Source: CAVXFL01 sp963761015 (GTDB lineage Bacteria > Pseudomonadota > Alphaproteobacteria > Acetobacterales > Acetobacteraceae). From it: a stretch of 64,000 bases of DNA. The stretch spans positions 19,237-83,236 of the forward strand of contig CAVXFL010000010.1 in NCBI GenBank assembly GCA_963761015.1. The letters run 5' to 3'. Of this stretch, positions 10,472 through 19,800 are shown piece by piece. Both the position numbers and the translations under genes were made by a program. Within the stretch, counting starts at the first letter, position 1. Each line of letters begins with the position of its first letter. Below the pieces are notes generated by a model. The model did not search any database, was not told the DNA's origin, and saw only the letters and a program-made list of their open reading frames with translations.

Positions 10472-10691
10472 CAATAAGCGGCTTATTCTCTAATCGTGGA
10501 TAGTTGAACGGTTTTTGCATGCAATGTTTGCGGGAGAGCCGAAAGGTTGCCGCAGAGGGTTCGGCTGTGGATGCCACGGGACAATCGTGGACGCGGGCCG
10601 TCGGGCTGCTTGGGATGGGCGAGATGGACAGATGCATCGACAGCCGGTCGGTCCGAGGTGGCGACAACGCGTGAATCGGGCTTGCCAACAC
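10472..10691. promoter_or_regulatory. cas3-cse1 intergenic region with a perfect palindrome
   Basis: A 220-bp gap separates cas3 from the Cascade genes, whereas most other cas junctions overlap. AATAAGC-G-GCTTATT at 10473-10487 is a perfect 7-bp inverted repeat directly after the cas3 stop. It could be an operator or part of a weak terminator. In Escherichia coli the region between cas3 and casA carries the Cascade promoter, so a separate promoter here is plausible by analogy. I could not define -35 and -10 boxes with confidence. Confidence 0.4.
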
Positions 10692-12408
10692 AATGCTCAA
10701 TCTCATAGCCAACTCACTGGCTGCCCAGTTCGGGAGGCTGCTTTCGGAACGCGACACGATCCGTCCAGCGCAGCTCGTGGAGAATATTACTGACGACCCA
10801 GTTAATCGCCATCGACTGGCCGCGTGCAGATTTCCGTATAACGACACTTGAGCTTCTTATCGGCCTCTTGGCCACCGCCGGCCCGCCTCGTGATCATGAT
10901 TTCTGGTTTGGACTGGTGGGACGAGGCCGCCAGATGCGCGAACACTCGACACGGCGTTTGCACTCTGATCGCGCATGCATTTCGCGCTGGACGGCGATGG
11001 TCCGCGTTTCCTTCCAGGATTTTGAAAGACCTCGTCTTCGAACGCTGACACCGATCGAACGTCCTCTTCTGATCCAAGCTCTCCGGGGCCAACACCCTAC
11101 AAACACCACAACACGGACTTGCTGGTTCTATCGCAACCGCCTGCTTTTCCAGCCTTGGGCGGGGTGTGCCGCGGCAATCGCGTTGTTCACCTCTCTCAGT
11201 CTCTGGGCGCCTGTCTGGTGGCGCTAGGCAACCTGCGTCGGACTCCCGAGGTGGTGGCCCATGTCGACGCTGGTAATTCCTCGCTGGTGGGAGCTGCCGC
11301 TTTGGCACTGTGCTGTGGGCGAATGTGCCCGTGCGGCGTTTCCACCGGCAACCGTTCACCTGGCCGTTTGTTTTTCCTTGGCTGGCGCCTCACGATAACC
11401 TCGTGGACGGTTGCACTGCGTCGTGACGCCGCAGAACTGCCCCCCACCCGCTGCAATGCCTGGCGGGCATGCCACGCCGCATCCGATTGGATTTTCGGTC
11501 GAAGAACGCTCCCCCTCAGCTCAATGCGACCTGTACGGGCATGTCGCGGATGCTGTTCGGGTAACCTTCGTGGCGCCAGCGGCCGCGCGGGCCCCCGAAA
11601 TTACGCCGCCTGGGGGTGTGCTCACCCACTGTCACCTCATTACGCTCACGAAAACAGGTGGCGAGTTCCTTACCGGTACATGTGCAAACCGGGCCGGTGT
11701 TGGTTACCAGCCATTGGCTCGGCCTGGTGCTGCAAAGCCCCTGATGGCTTGCGTCTCCCAGCGGACTGCATCAAGTCGCGACCTGGCGTCGGGACAAGGA
11801 TGCGCGATGCCGGGTCATGACCGTGGGCGCTTTTGATCGCTGCCGGCTCTCGATATGGACAATATGAAGGCCCGCGCCTTCGTTGAAAGCGAAATGCCGC
11901 TGCCTGGGGCGCAGCGCGGATGCGGCCCAACACAGCAACGGGCTGATGATCTCGCCATCCGTCTTGTGCGCGCCGCCGATCTGTGTTCGTCGGGCCTGCT
12001 AACGAAGCGCCGTCCGCGCCGCGTTGTTCAGTCTCGGGGTTCCAACGTGAAGTCTTACCGCTGAACTTCTATCGAGCGCCCGGAAAACCTATCGGTGGAA
12101 CAAACCGCTGCTTGCATTCTTCGACGCGCTGGAACGTGCTCGCTGCCGCTAACGGGCTGCTGACCGAGGGCGGGGAACCAGTAGCATGGCGGGACCTTCT
12201 GCGCCGCACCGCTCTTGGGGACTGATCCCGACGAGGCCGCGCCGCTTTCGCTCGTTTTCCGGGAGCGCCGCACCACGAGTTGGGCGCCCTCGTCGCAACC
12301 GCTCTTTGCCCCCTCGACCTGGGCTTTGGCAAGGACGGCGCCATGTTGTTTGAGGTGCTCGGCCTCCCCGGCGGCCGAACCGAAAGCGAAAAAAGGAAGG
12401 CCGCATGA
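10692..12408 (+). pseudogene. casA: Cascade large subunit Cse1/Cas8e (heavily frameshifted)
   Basis: Cse1 is the large Cascade subunit that reads the PAM and recruits Cas3. ATG 10692 gives MLNLIANS and then DTIRPAQLVENITDDP. Across several frames follow AIDWPRADFRI, ELLIGLLATAGPPRDHDFW, MPRRIRLDF, LPADCIKS and the diagnostic YDMDNMKARAFVESEMPLPG. The C-terminus includes HHELGALVATAL and LFEVLGLP, ending near the ATGA of cse2. The order fits a subunit of about 560 residues. This is the most degraded gene of the operon: its N-terminal DPWLPV-type motif is not readable, and there are at least eight frame changes. Confidence 0.8.
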
Positions 12409-12941
12409 TCCGCAACCGCCACGCCGCCGCATCTTGGTGGCGCGAATGCAGCCCGATCATTCGAAGGCCCGGTCGGGCGACCGAGCCGCGCTCGCCCGGC
12501 TGCGACGGTGCTCAACAGTCGTCGAGGCGATGCAGGACCCGGCCACCATTTCGCTGTTCCGTCGTTGCGGCGCTACCGGGCCGAGCGACCTGCCAGCGAT
12601 GGTCTCGCCGCCGCCGTGACTCGCGCATCTTCGCCAGGACCAATCGGCACAGAAGGTCGCGCGTCAGGTCGGGCCGGAGAGCCCGGAGAAACCGGAAACG
12701 GCGTTACTAAAGCCTTTGCGCTTCCGGCGCCTTATGGAGGCAACAACCTACGATGAGCGGCTGACAGTCTTTCGCCGCTTGATCGTGCTGGCCGGCGGGG
12801 CGCTGAACCTACCGACCTCGCCGACGCGCTACTCGACTGGTCCGAACGGACACAGCTTCGCTGGGTTACGACTACTGGAACGCTGGGCAGCCCATCGAAC
12901 GCGCGGGTAATTACACTCCTGCCGAGGATACCGCCGCATGA
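12405..12941 (+). pseudogene. casB: Cascade small subunit Cse2/CasB (frameshifted)
   Basis: Cse2 is the small, all-helical subunit that forms the belly of Cascade and helps hold the displaced strand. ATG 12405 overlaps the end of cse1. Pieces in order are HAAASWWRE, ARSGDRAALARLRRCSTV with EAMQDPATISLFRR, VARQVGPESPEKP, PLRFRRLMEATTYDERLTVF with RRLIVLAGGALNLP, and a C-terminal DYWNAGQPIE. The stop TGA (12939-12941) overlaps the cas7e start as ATGA. Total length of about 178 codons is normal. At least four frame changes are present. Confidence 0.8.
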
Positions 12942-14108
12942 GCCGTTTCTTGCAACTGCACCTCCTCACCTTTTTTCCGCCCGCCAATTTGAACCGTGAT
13001 GATACCGGACGGCCGAAGACCGCGATTGTCGGGGCGCCATGCGGCTGCGGCTATCGTCCCAGGCGCTCAAGAGAGCGTGGCGAATCTCCGGGGCGTCTGG
13101 GACTCCGGAAACCACATGGGGACCGGACCCAACGCATCGGAGCTCGGGTCGCGCATATAGCCGGATCGGATTTCGGAATTCCGGAGGCGATGGCAAAGTG
13201 TTGAGCCAAATTCAGCCGGCATGTTCGGCAAGCTGAGAAGGATCCAAAGGGGGACAGAGTTGCCTACTCGACAACTTGCCTTCATCTGTCCCGACGAGTG
13301 GGCAAACTTCGCGGCCTGACGTCGCGCATACGGTCAGACGCTGGCTTCAGGCCCAATTGCAACGAGAGGCGGACGCTAAGTCTAGAGGCAGGAAGATGAG
13401 GAAAACCTGCAAAGCGTAGATGATGACCCGTAAGAAAAAGAAACAAAGCAAATCCACTACAAAGCTAATTAAGGAACTCCGTGCGGAGATTCTTACGACC
13501 CGGAAAACTCCGCTATCGACATCGCGCTGTTCGGCCGGATGCTGGCGGACAGTACCAGAATACAACCGCGAAGCGGCGGCCAGGTGGCGCATGCGATCAC
13601 CACGCACAGAGTCACCGTGGAAGACGACTATTACACCGCCGTCGATGACCTGAAGACGCCAGGCGGAAGACGCCGGCGCTGGGTTTCCTTGGCGAGGCCG
13701 CGTTTGGCTCCGGCGTCTTCTACCTGTATCTTTGCGTCGACCGGACGCTGCTGCTGAAGAATCTCGGTGGCACGACGGCGGCGGCCGATTGCGGAAGACG
13801 GCGTTAGGTGCGCTGGCCGAGGCCGCCGCGACCGTCGCCCCGCGTGGCAAGCAGAACAGCTTCGCCGCGCATGGCCGAGCGCATTACGTCCTGGCCGAGC
13901 GCGGCGACCAGCAACCGCGCACCTGGCTGGCGCCTTCGCAAACCGGTGACGACAAGGATCTGATGGAGGCTCGATCGAGGAACTGAGCGATTTCGCAGGC
14001 CAACTCGACGCCGCATATGGTCCGGCAGCGAACGCAGTCAGTCACATGCAGGTTGGCAAGAGTGGCAGCCTGGCTGACATCATCGCCTTCTGCCGGCGGC
14101 TACGGCGC
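12938..14108 (+). pseudogene. casC: Cascade backbone subunit Cas7e/Cse4/CasC (frameshifted)
   Basis: Cas7e polymerises along the crRNA as the Cascade backbone. ATG 12938 opens MSRFLQLHLLTFFPPANLNR, a typical head, followed by DDTGRPKTAIVG, SSQALKRAWR, IDIALFGRMLAD, QVAHAITTHRVTVEDDYY, FGSGVFYLYLCVDR, APRGKQNSFAAHGRAHYVL and, near the end, VSHMQVGKSGSLADIIAFC. Length is about 390 codons, close to the family norm. Frame changes are frequent (near 13035, 13200, 13330, 13480, 13660, 13760 and 13930) and at least one apparent stop lies near 13418. The end is taken just before the cas5e ATG because no clean stop is readable. Confidence 0.85.
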
Positions 14109-14866
14109 ATGCCGCGCTACCTGACCTTCGCGTTGGTCGCGCCGCTGGCCTCGTTTGGCGGCATCGCGGTGGGCGAGCGGCGCTCCGGCTGGGATCGGCC
14201 GGCGCGCTCGGCGGTGCTCGGTCTGATCGGTGCGTGCCTCGGTCTGGAACGAGAGGATGACGCAGCCAAGACCGCGCTGGCAGAGGACTATGCCTAGCGC
14301 TCTGTGTCATCGCCCGGCCGGCTGCTGGCGGACTACCACACGACGCAGGTGCCCTCCGCGCAACGCGGCCGGCGCTTCGCCACACGCGCCGAGGAACTCG
14401 CTGCGCCCGGAACTCAACACCATCCTGTCGCGCCGCGACTATCGCAGCGGCGCCTGGCATCTCGGGGCGGTCTGGCCGCGCGACGAGACTGCCGCTGGAC
14501 CCTGGAGGAACTTGCCGAAGCGATGCGAGCGTCCGGCTTCGTGCCCTATCTGGGCCGCAAGTCCTGTCCCCTCGGCCTGCCACTCGCGCCGCGCATCGCT
14601 GGACGCGACGGACCCGTCGACGGCGCTGCTCGCGCGGCACGCGAGGGTCCGGAGGCCAGTCTGGAACGTGCCGAGCGGCCGACGCTGCGCGCTGACCTGG
14701 CCGATGCGCCGGGCGTGGTACAATCATCGTGCTGGACGCCGAGGATGCGGACCGGAACGATCTCGGCTGCGCCGCGATGGAGTTGCGCCGGGACCAGCCG
14801 CGTTCCCGCCGGCGCTGGCAATTCGACCTGCGGGAGGAGGCGGTGCTGGGGATCAACGCGTCATGA
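14109..14866 (+). pseudogene. casD: Cascade subunit Cas5e/CasD (frameshifted)
   Basis: Cas5e caps the 5' handle of the crRNA in Cascade. ATG 14109 gives MPRYLTFALVAPLASFGGIA, then GWDRPARSAVLGLIGACLGL, the conserved N-terminal ferredoxin-like fold of Cas5e. Further pieces are SRRDYRSGAWHLGAVW, LEELAEAMRASGFVPYLGRK and SCPLGLPLAPRI, ending FDLREEAVLGINAS with TGA 14864-14866, which overlaps cas6e as ATGA. Length is about 250 codons, normal for the family. Frame changes lie near 14290, 14400, 14505 and 14740. Confidence 0.85.
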
Positions 14867-15551
14867 GCGAGCTATTGCTCTCGCGCGCCAGGTTGCGGCG
14901 AGATGCACCGGTGAGCGGCATTGGCGCGAACTGCTGGTGCCGACGCACCCTGCTGCCGCGCCGGCGCGTCGCATCAGTCTGGTCTGGTCATTGTTCGCGG
15001 ACGACAGATGACCGCCAGCGCGACTTCCTGTGGCGGGAGGAACGACCAGGCGAATTCATGACGCTATCCTGTCGACCGCCGGTCGATGTCGCCGGGCTGT
15101 TCGATCTGGAATTCAAACCGTTCGCGCCCGCGCTCTCGCCAGGTGACCGGCTGGGCTTCACGCTGCGCGCCAATCCCGTGGTGGCGCGTGCCGGAAGCCG
15201 GGGAAACGCGGCAAGCGCCATGACGTGGTCATGGACGCGCTGCGTGCAATCGCGCCCAGCCGAGCGGGCGCGCATCGCGCCCCGTGATGCAGTGCTTTAC
15301 GGCAGGCCGGGCCTGGTTGGCGCGGCAGGGCGACGCGCACGGCTTCCGGCCGGCGGGCGACACAGCTGTCGACGGCTACGACAGGGTTGACGATTCCGCG
15401 CGCGAAGGGCAAGCCGCGACGTTCGGTGTGCTGGATATCTCCGGCGTGCTGACAGTCGATGACCCGCTCCGATTCCTGGCCCGGCGGCCGCAGGCTTTGG
15501 CCACGCCCGGGCGTTCGGCTGCGGTCTGATGCTGATCCGCGGGCGCGGTGA
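14863..15551 (+). pseudogene. casE: crRNA endoribonuclease Cas6e/CasE (frameshifted)
   Basis: Cas6e cuts the pre-crRNA at each repeat hairpin and stays bound to the crRNA 3' end. ATG 14863 opens MSELLLSRARLRRDAP, then DRQRDFLWREERPGEFM, FDLEFKPFAPALSPGDRLGF and TLRANPVVAR, all typical of Cas6e. Later come DISGVLTVDDP and a glycine-rich FGCGLMLIR near the C-terminus, the RNA-binding end of the family. The stop is taken as TGA 15549-15551, which needs a one-base correction near 15540. Other frame changes lie near 14905, 15010, 15200 and 15390. About 225 codons is normal. Confidence 0.85.
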
Positions 15552-16490
15552 ATGGCCGGCGCCCGATGCCGGGCTGCCGCCGCCGCGGCCGATCCCGATC
15601 AAGGAGCGCGCCTCGATCCTGTTCGTTGAGAAGGGCCAGACTCGACGTGCTCGACGGTGCCTTCGTGCTGGTGGACGAGAACGGCGTGCGCACCCATATC
15701 CCGGTCGGCGGCTCGCCTGCCTGATGCTGGAGCCGGGCACGCGGGTCTCTCACGCCGCGGTGGCGCTCGCTGCGCGCGTCGGATGCTGCTGGTCTGGATC
15801 GGAGAGGCCGGGCGTGCGGCTATACGCGCGGGTCAGCCAGGCGGCGCTCGGGCGGACCGGCTTGCTCTACCAGGCGCAGCTGGCGTTGGACGATGCGCGC
15901 GGCTCAAGGTCGTCCGCAAGATGTACGAGCTGCGTTTCAGCGAGGAGCCGCCCGAGCGGCGCAGCGTCGAACAACTGCGCGGGATCGAGGGCGCACGGGT
16001 ACGCAAGATGTACGAGCTGATCGCCCGCCAATACGGTGTGACGTGGAACGCGGCGCAACTACGATCACACCGAGTGGGGCAGTCGGCGACACGCCGAATC
16101 GCTGCCTGTCTGCAGCCACCGCCTGCCTGTACGGCATCACCGAGGCGGCGGTTCTGGCTGCCGGTTATGCCCCGGCGATCGGTTTCATCCACACCGGAAA
16201 GCCACAGTCTTTCGTCTACGACATCGCCGACATCTTCAAGTTCGAGACCGTGGTCCCGGAGGCTTTCGAGGTCGCCGCCGCAGTGCAAGGAAGCCGTTCG
16301 ACTCCCGAGCGCCCGGTGCGGCTTGGCCTGCCGAGACGTTTCCGCCGGACCGAGTTCTCGCTCGGATCATTCCGACAATCGAAAAGGTATTGGCTGCGGG
16401 GGATTACCCGTACCAGAGGCGCCACCGGAGGCGGTGCCGGTCGCCATTCCAGACAAGGAGGGCATCGGCGATGCTGGTCATCGTGGTTGA
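15552..16490 (+). pseudogene. cas1: CRISPR integrase Cas1, type I-E (frameshifted)
   Basis: Cas1 is the catalytic subunit of the spacer-acquisition integrase. Pieces in order are LPPPRPIPIKERASILFVEK, DVLDGAFVLVDENGVRTHIP, CLMLEPGTRVSHAAVALAAR, LRGIEGARVRKMYELIARQY (catalytic Glu), GITEAAVLAAGYAPAIGFIH with TGKPQSFVYDIADIFKFE (catalytic His and Asp), and PIPTIE-like C-terminal text before the stop at 16490. All three metal ligands are kept. Single-base indels lie near 15645 (extra A), 15712 (missing C), 15785, 15815, 16060 and 16290. The start codon is uncertain; the frame that encodes the head has no clear ATG. Confidence 0.88.
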
Positions 16491-16784
16491 GAATGCACCG
16501 CCGCGGCTTCGCGGGCCGTCTGGCCGTCTGGCTGCTGGAGATCCGGGCAGGTGTATATGTCGGCGATTACGGCCGGCGGGTGCGCGAGATGATCTGGGGC
16601 CAGGTCTGCGCGCTACATCGAGGAGGGCAACGCGGTGATCGCCTGGGCGGCACCCAACGACGCCGGCTTCGACTTCGACACCTGCGGCGCGAACCGGCGC
16701 GTGCCGGTGGACTTCGACGGGTTGCGACTGGTGTCAGTTTGGCCCGAAGCGCGTTCCCGCGCGAACGCCGGCCCGATGGCCTAG
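16471..16784 (+). pseudogene. cas2: CRISPR adaptation protein Cas2, type I-E (frameshifted)
   Basis: Cas2 dimerises at the centre of the Cas1-Cas2 integrase. ATG 16471 overlaps the cas1 end by 20 nt and opens MLVIVVENAPPRLRG. After an extra G near 16518 it continues LAVWLLEIRAGVYVGDYGRR and REMIWGQVCAL, and after an extra A near 16613 EEGNAVIAWAAPNDAGFDFD, then a C-terminal VDFDGLRL. The stop is TAG 16782-16784. Length is about 104 codons, with the C-terminal extension expected of Cas2e. It is the last gene before the array. Confidence 0.88.
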
Positions 16785-16876
16785 GACGCTCGGCGCCGGC
16801 GCGGACGCTGAACAGACGTTTCGGTAGCTGTTTTCTCACAGTCGAATAAGTGTATAAATCAAATGCTTTCGGAAGA
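16785..16876 (+). promoter_or_regulatory. CRISPR leader
   Basis: The 92 bp between the cas2 stop and the first repeat become A+T-rich towards the array (ACAGTCGAATAAGTGTATAA at about 16835-16857), as expected of a type I-E leader. It should carry the array promoter and the sites that guide integration at the first repeat. Placement next to cas2, and more frequent degenerate repeats at the far end, both make this the leader side. No IHF site was called. Confidence 0.75.
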
Positions 16877-19800
16877 GCGTTCCCCGCGCACGCGGGGATG
16901 AACCGGCGGATGGCGACGCTGAGGCGCGGTGCCGGCGTTCCCCGCGCACGCGGGGATGAACCGAGCGCACGCAGATGCATCCGGCAACGATCAACGCGTT
17001 CCCCGCGCACGCGGGGATGAACCGTTGCTACATCGAGCTGGACCTTTCTGTTCAAGCGTTCCCCGCGCACGCGGGGATGAACCGGATGACCATCACGCGC
17101 GGCACAGGTGACCGGGCGTTCCCCGCGCACGCGGGGATGAACCGACATGCTCTGGAGCTGCCGGTCGATGATGCGACCGCGTTCCCCGCGCACGCGGGGA
17201 TGAACCGGCGGCTCGCGTTCCCGCAGCACGCACGACGCGTTCCCCGCGCACGCGGGGATGAACCGTACCCGGAACGTCCGAAGGCCATGTGCCGACGCGT
17301 TCCCCGCGCACGCGGGGATGAACCGCACGAACGCGCATACAAGCAGTATGGCGGTAGCGTTCCCCGCGCACGCGGGGATGAACCGGTAATGATCGCGAGC
17401 CCGCAGTCCCTAGAGCGTTCCCCGCGCACGCGGGGATGAACCGGCGGCTGCCGGGCGAGAACTGCCGCGGCAGCGCGTTCCCCGCGCACGCGGGGATGAA
17501 CCGATGGCGCCGCCCGGACAGGTCGGAACATGCGGCGTTCCCCGCGCACGCGGGGATGAACCGTGGGCAGAGCATGTGATCCCATCACCACGCGTTCCCC
17601 GCGCACGCGGGGATGAACCCCGCGAGACAACGGCCGAGTCACGGGCTCAGCCGCGTTCCCCGCGCACGCGGGGATGAACCGATCGCCATTGTGGTAGAGC
17701 TCCACCATTCTGCGCGTTCCCCGCGCACGCGGGGATGAACCCGCGCGATCGTTCGCGTCTAGTGTTGATCGGGTCGGAGTCCCCGCGCACGCGGGGATGA
17801 ACCGCCGGGGCCGTATCGGGTGGCCGCAGACGGCGTTCCCCGCGCACGCGGGGATGAACCCGGGCGCGCGCTACGGCGGTGCCGAGCGCGTGTTCCCCGC
17901 GCACGCGGGGATGAACCGCCTGCAACGGCCGACGTCGCGGGGCATGTCGTGCGTTCCCCGCGCACGCGGGGATGAACCGCGTGGCCATCGAATGCTGCTT
18001 ATCATGCTCAGCGTTCCCCGCGCACGCGGGGATGAACCGCGCTGACGGCCTATACGACTGCAATGCCAGGCGTTCCCCGCGCACGCGGGGATGAACCGGA
18101 TTACTGCTGGCCGACTTGCCGCGCATGGTGTGCGTTCCCCGCGCACGCGGGGATGAACCGGCGGTTGAGGCTGGGATTCGCCTCGGCGATGCCGCGTTCC
18201 CCGCGCACGCGGGGATGAACCCATTCCTAGTGCAGCCTGATAGTGCGCAATCTTTCGCGTTCCCCGCGCACGCGGGGATGACCCGGCGAGCCGGTCGGTG
18301 ATCGTGCGACCCTGACGCGTTCCCCGCGCACGCGGGGATGAACCGGCCACGACGACGTGCGGCCGAACAGTGCGTTCCCCGCGCACGCGGGGATGAACCG
18401 TCGGCCATTACGACCTCGCTCGATCGCCGGCGCGTTCCCCGCGCACGCGGGGATGAACCGCGGTGACGGTCGCCATCCGCCTGGACCGCGTTCCCCGCGC
18501 ACGCGGGGATGAACCGATGCATGCCAGTCCTCTCCCCGCCAGGTTGCCGCGTTCCCCGCGCACGCGGGGATGAACCGCGACCGCAAGTGCAGTCCGGAAC
18601 GGTCACGCGTTCCCCGCGCACGCGGGGATGAACCGGCTGCGCATGCCATGCGGAGCCGAGCGTTCCCCGCGCACGCGGGGATGAACCGCCACCCGATGCG
18701 GCGGCGCGCGATGCAGCGTTCCCCGCGCACGCGGGGATGAACCGCGGCGTGGGCCGATCCGGCGGTGCGAGCGAAGCGTTCCCCGCGCACGCGGGGATGA
18801 ACCGCCATGCCGAGTTGTCGTCGGCGGCAGTAAGGCGTTCCCCGCGCACGCGGGGATGAACCGCGCGACACCGGCATGGGCGCGCGCGGCAGCCGCGTTC
18901 CCCGCGCACGCGGGGATGAACCGCTCGCAAGCGGAGGCGGACCATGGACGCGTTCCCCGCGCACGCGGGGATGAACCGAGGCCGGCGACTACCCAGAACC
19001 GCGACCAATCGCGTTCCCCGCGCACGCGGGGATGAACCGTGCCATTTGACCGGCTGCTGGCACCTGCGAGCGTTCCCCGCGCACGCGGGGATGAACCGGG
19101 CTGATTCCGGCGCATGTTCGCGAGGCGGTCGCGTTCCCCGCGCACGCGGGGATGAACCGTCGGCCTGCTCTTCCTTGATGCGCCGCTTCTCGCGTTCCCC
19201 GCGCACGCGGGGATGAACCCGGTACGGCTCGCCAGGGTTATGTGTAGGACAGCGTTCCCCGCGCACGCGGGGATGAACCGTGCCGAGGTGGGCGCCTCAG
19301 GCGATTGCACCGCGTTCCCCGCGCACGCGGGGATGAACCGCCTCAAGGCTTCCGGCCTCGGGATTCTGACAGCGTTCCCCGCGCACGCGGGGATGAACCG
19401 CGCTTCCAGTATCCCGGCGGTTCGCGCGGTCGCGTTCCCCGCGCACGCGGGGATGAACCGATCTGGGCTTGTCGCAGTAGACCCATCGGCCCGCGTTCCC
19501 CGCGCACGCGGGGATGAACCGCGCTCGCCGGCCGGTCGAGCAGGGCGTCGATGCGTTCCCCGCGCACGCGGGGATGAACCGGCCGCGACCGAGGTGGACC
19601 CGATGGGCACGCCGCGTTCCCCGCGCACGCGGGGATGAACCGCTGAAAAAGCCCGATAAGAGGCACGAGCGCGAGCGTTCCCCGCGCACGCGGGGATGAA
19701 CCGCGCGACGAACGCGGGAAGCTAATTGCCAGGAAGCGTTCCCCGCGCACGCGGGGATGAACCGATCGCAACCGGGATCGATGTGCGCGGCGACGGGGCG

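Noticed and set aside
9687..10493. A separate gene in the last part of cas3
   Set aside because: The text after about 9800 matches the Cas3 C-terminal region and only differs in frame because of an indel.
15657..16849. Two overlapping plus-strand frames of about 280 and 320 residues in the cas1-cas2 region
   Set aside because: Each holds alternating pieces of Cas1 and Cas2; they are frameshift mosaics, not separate genes.
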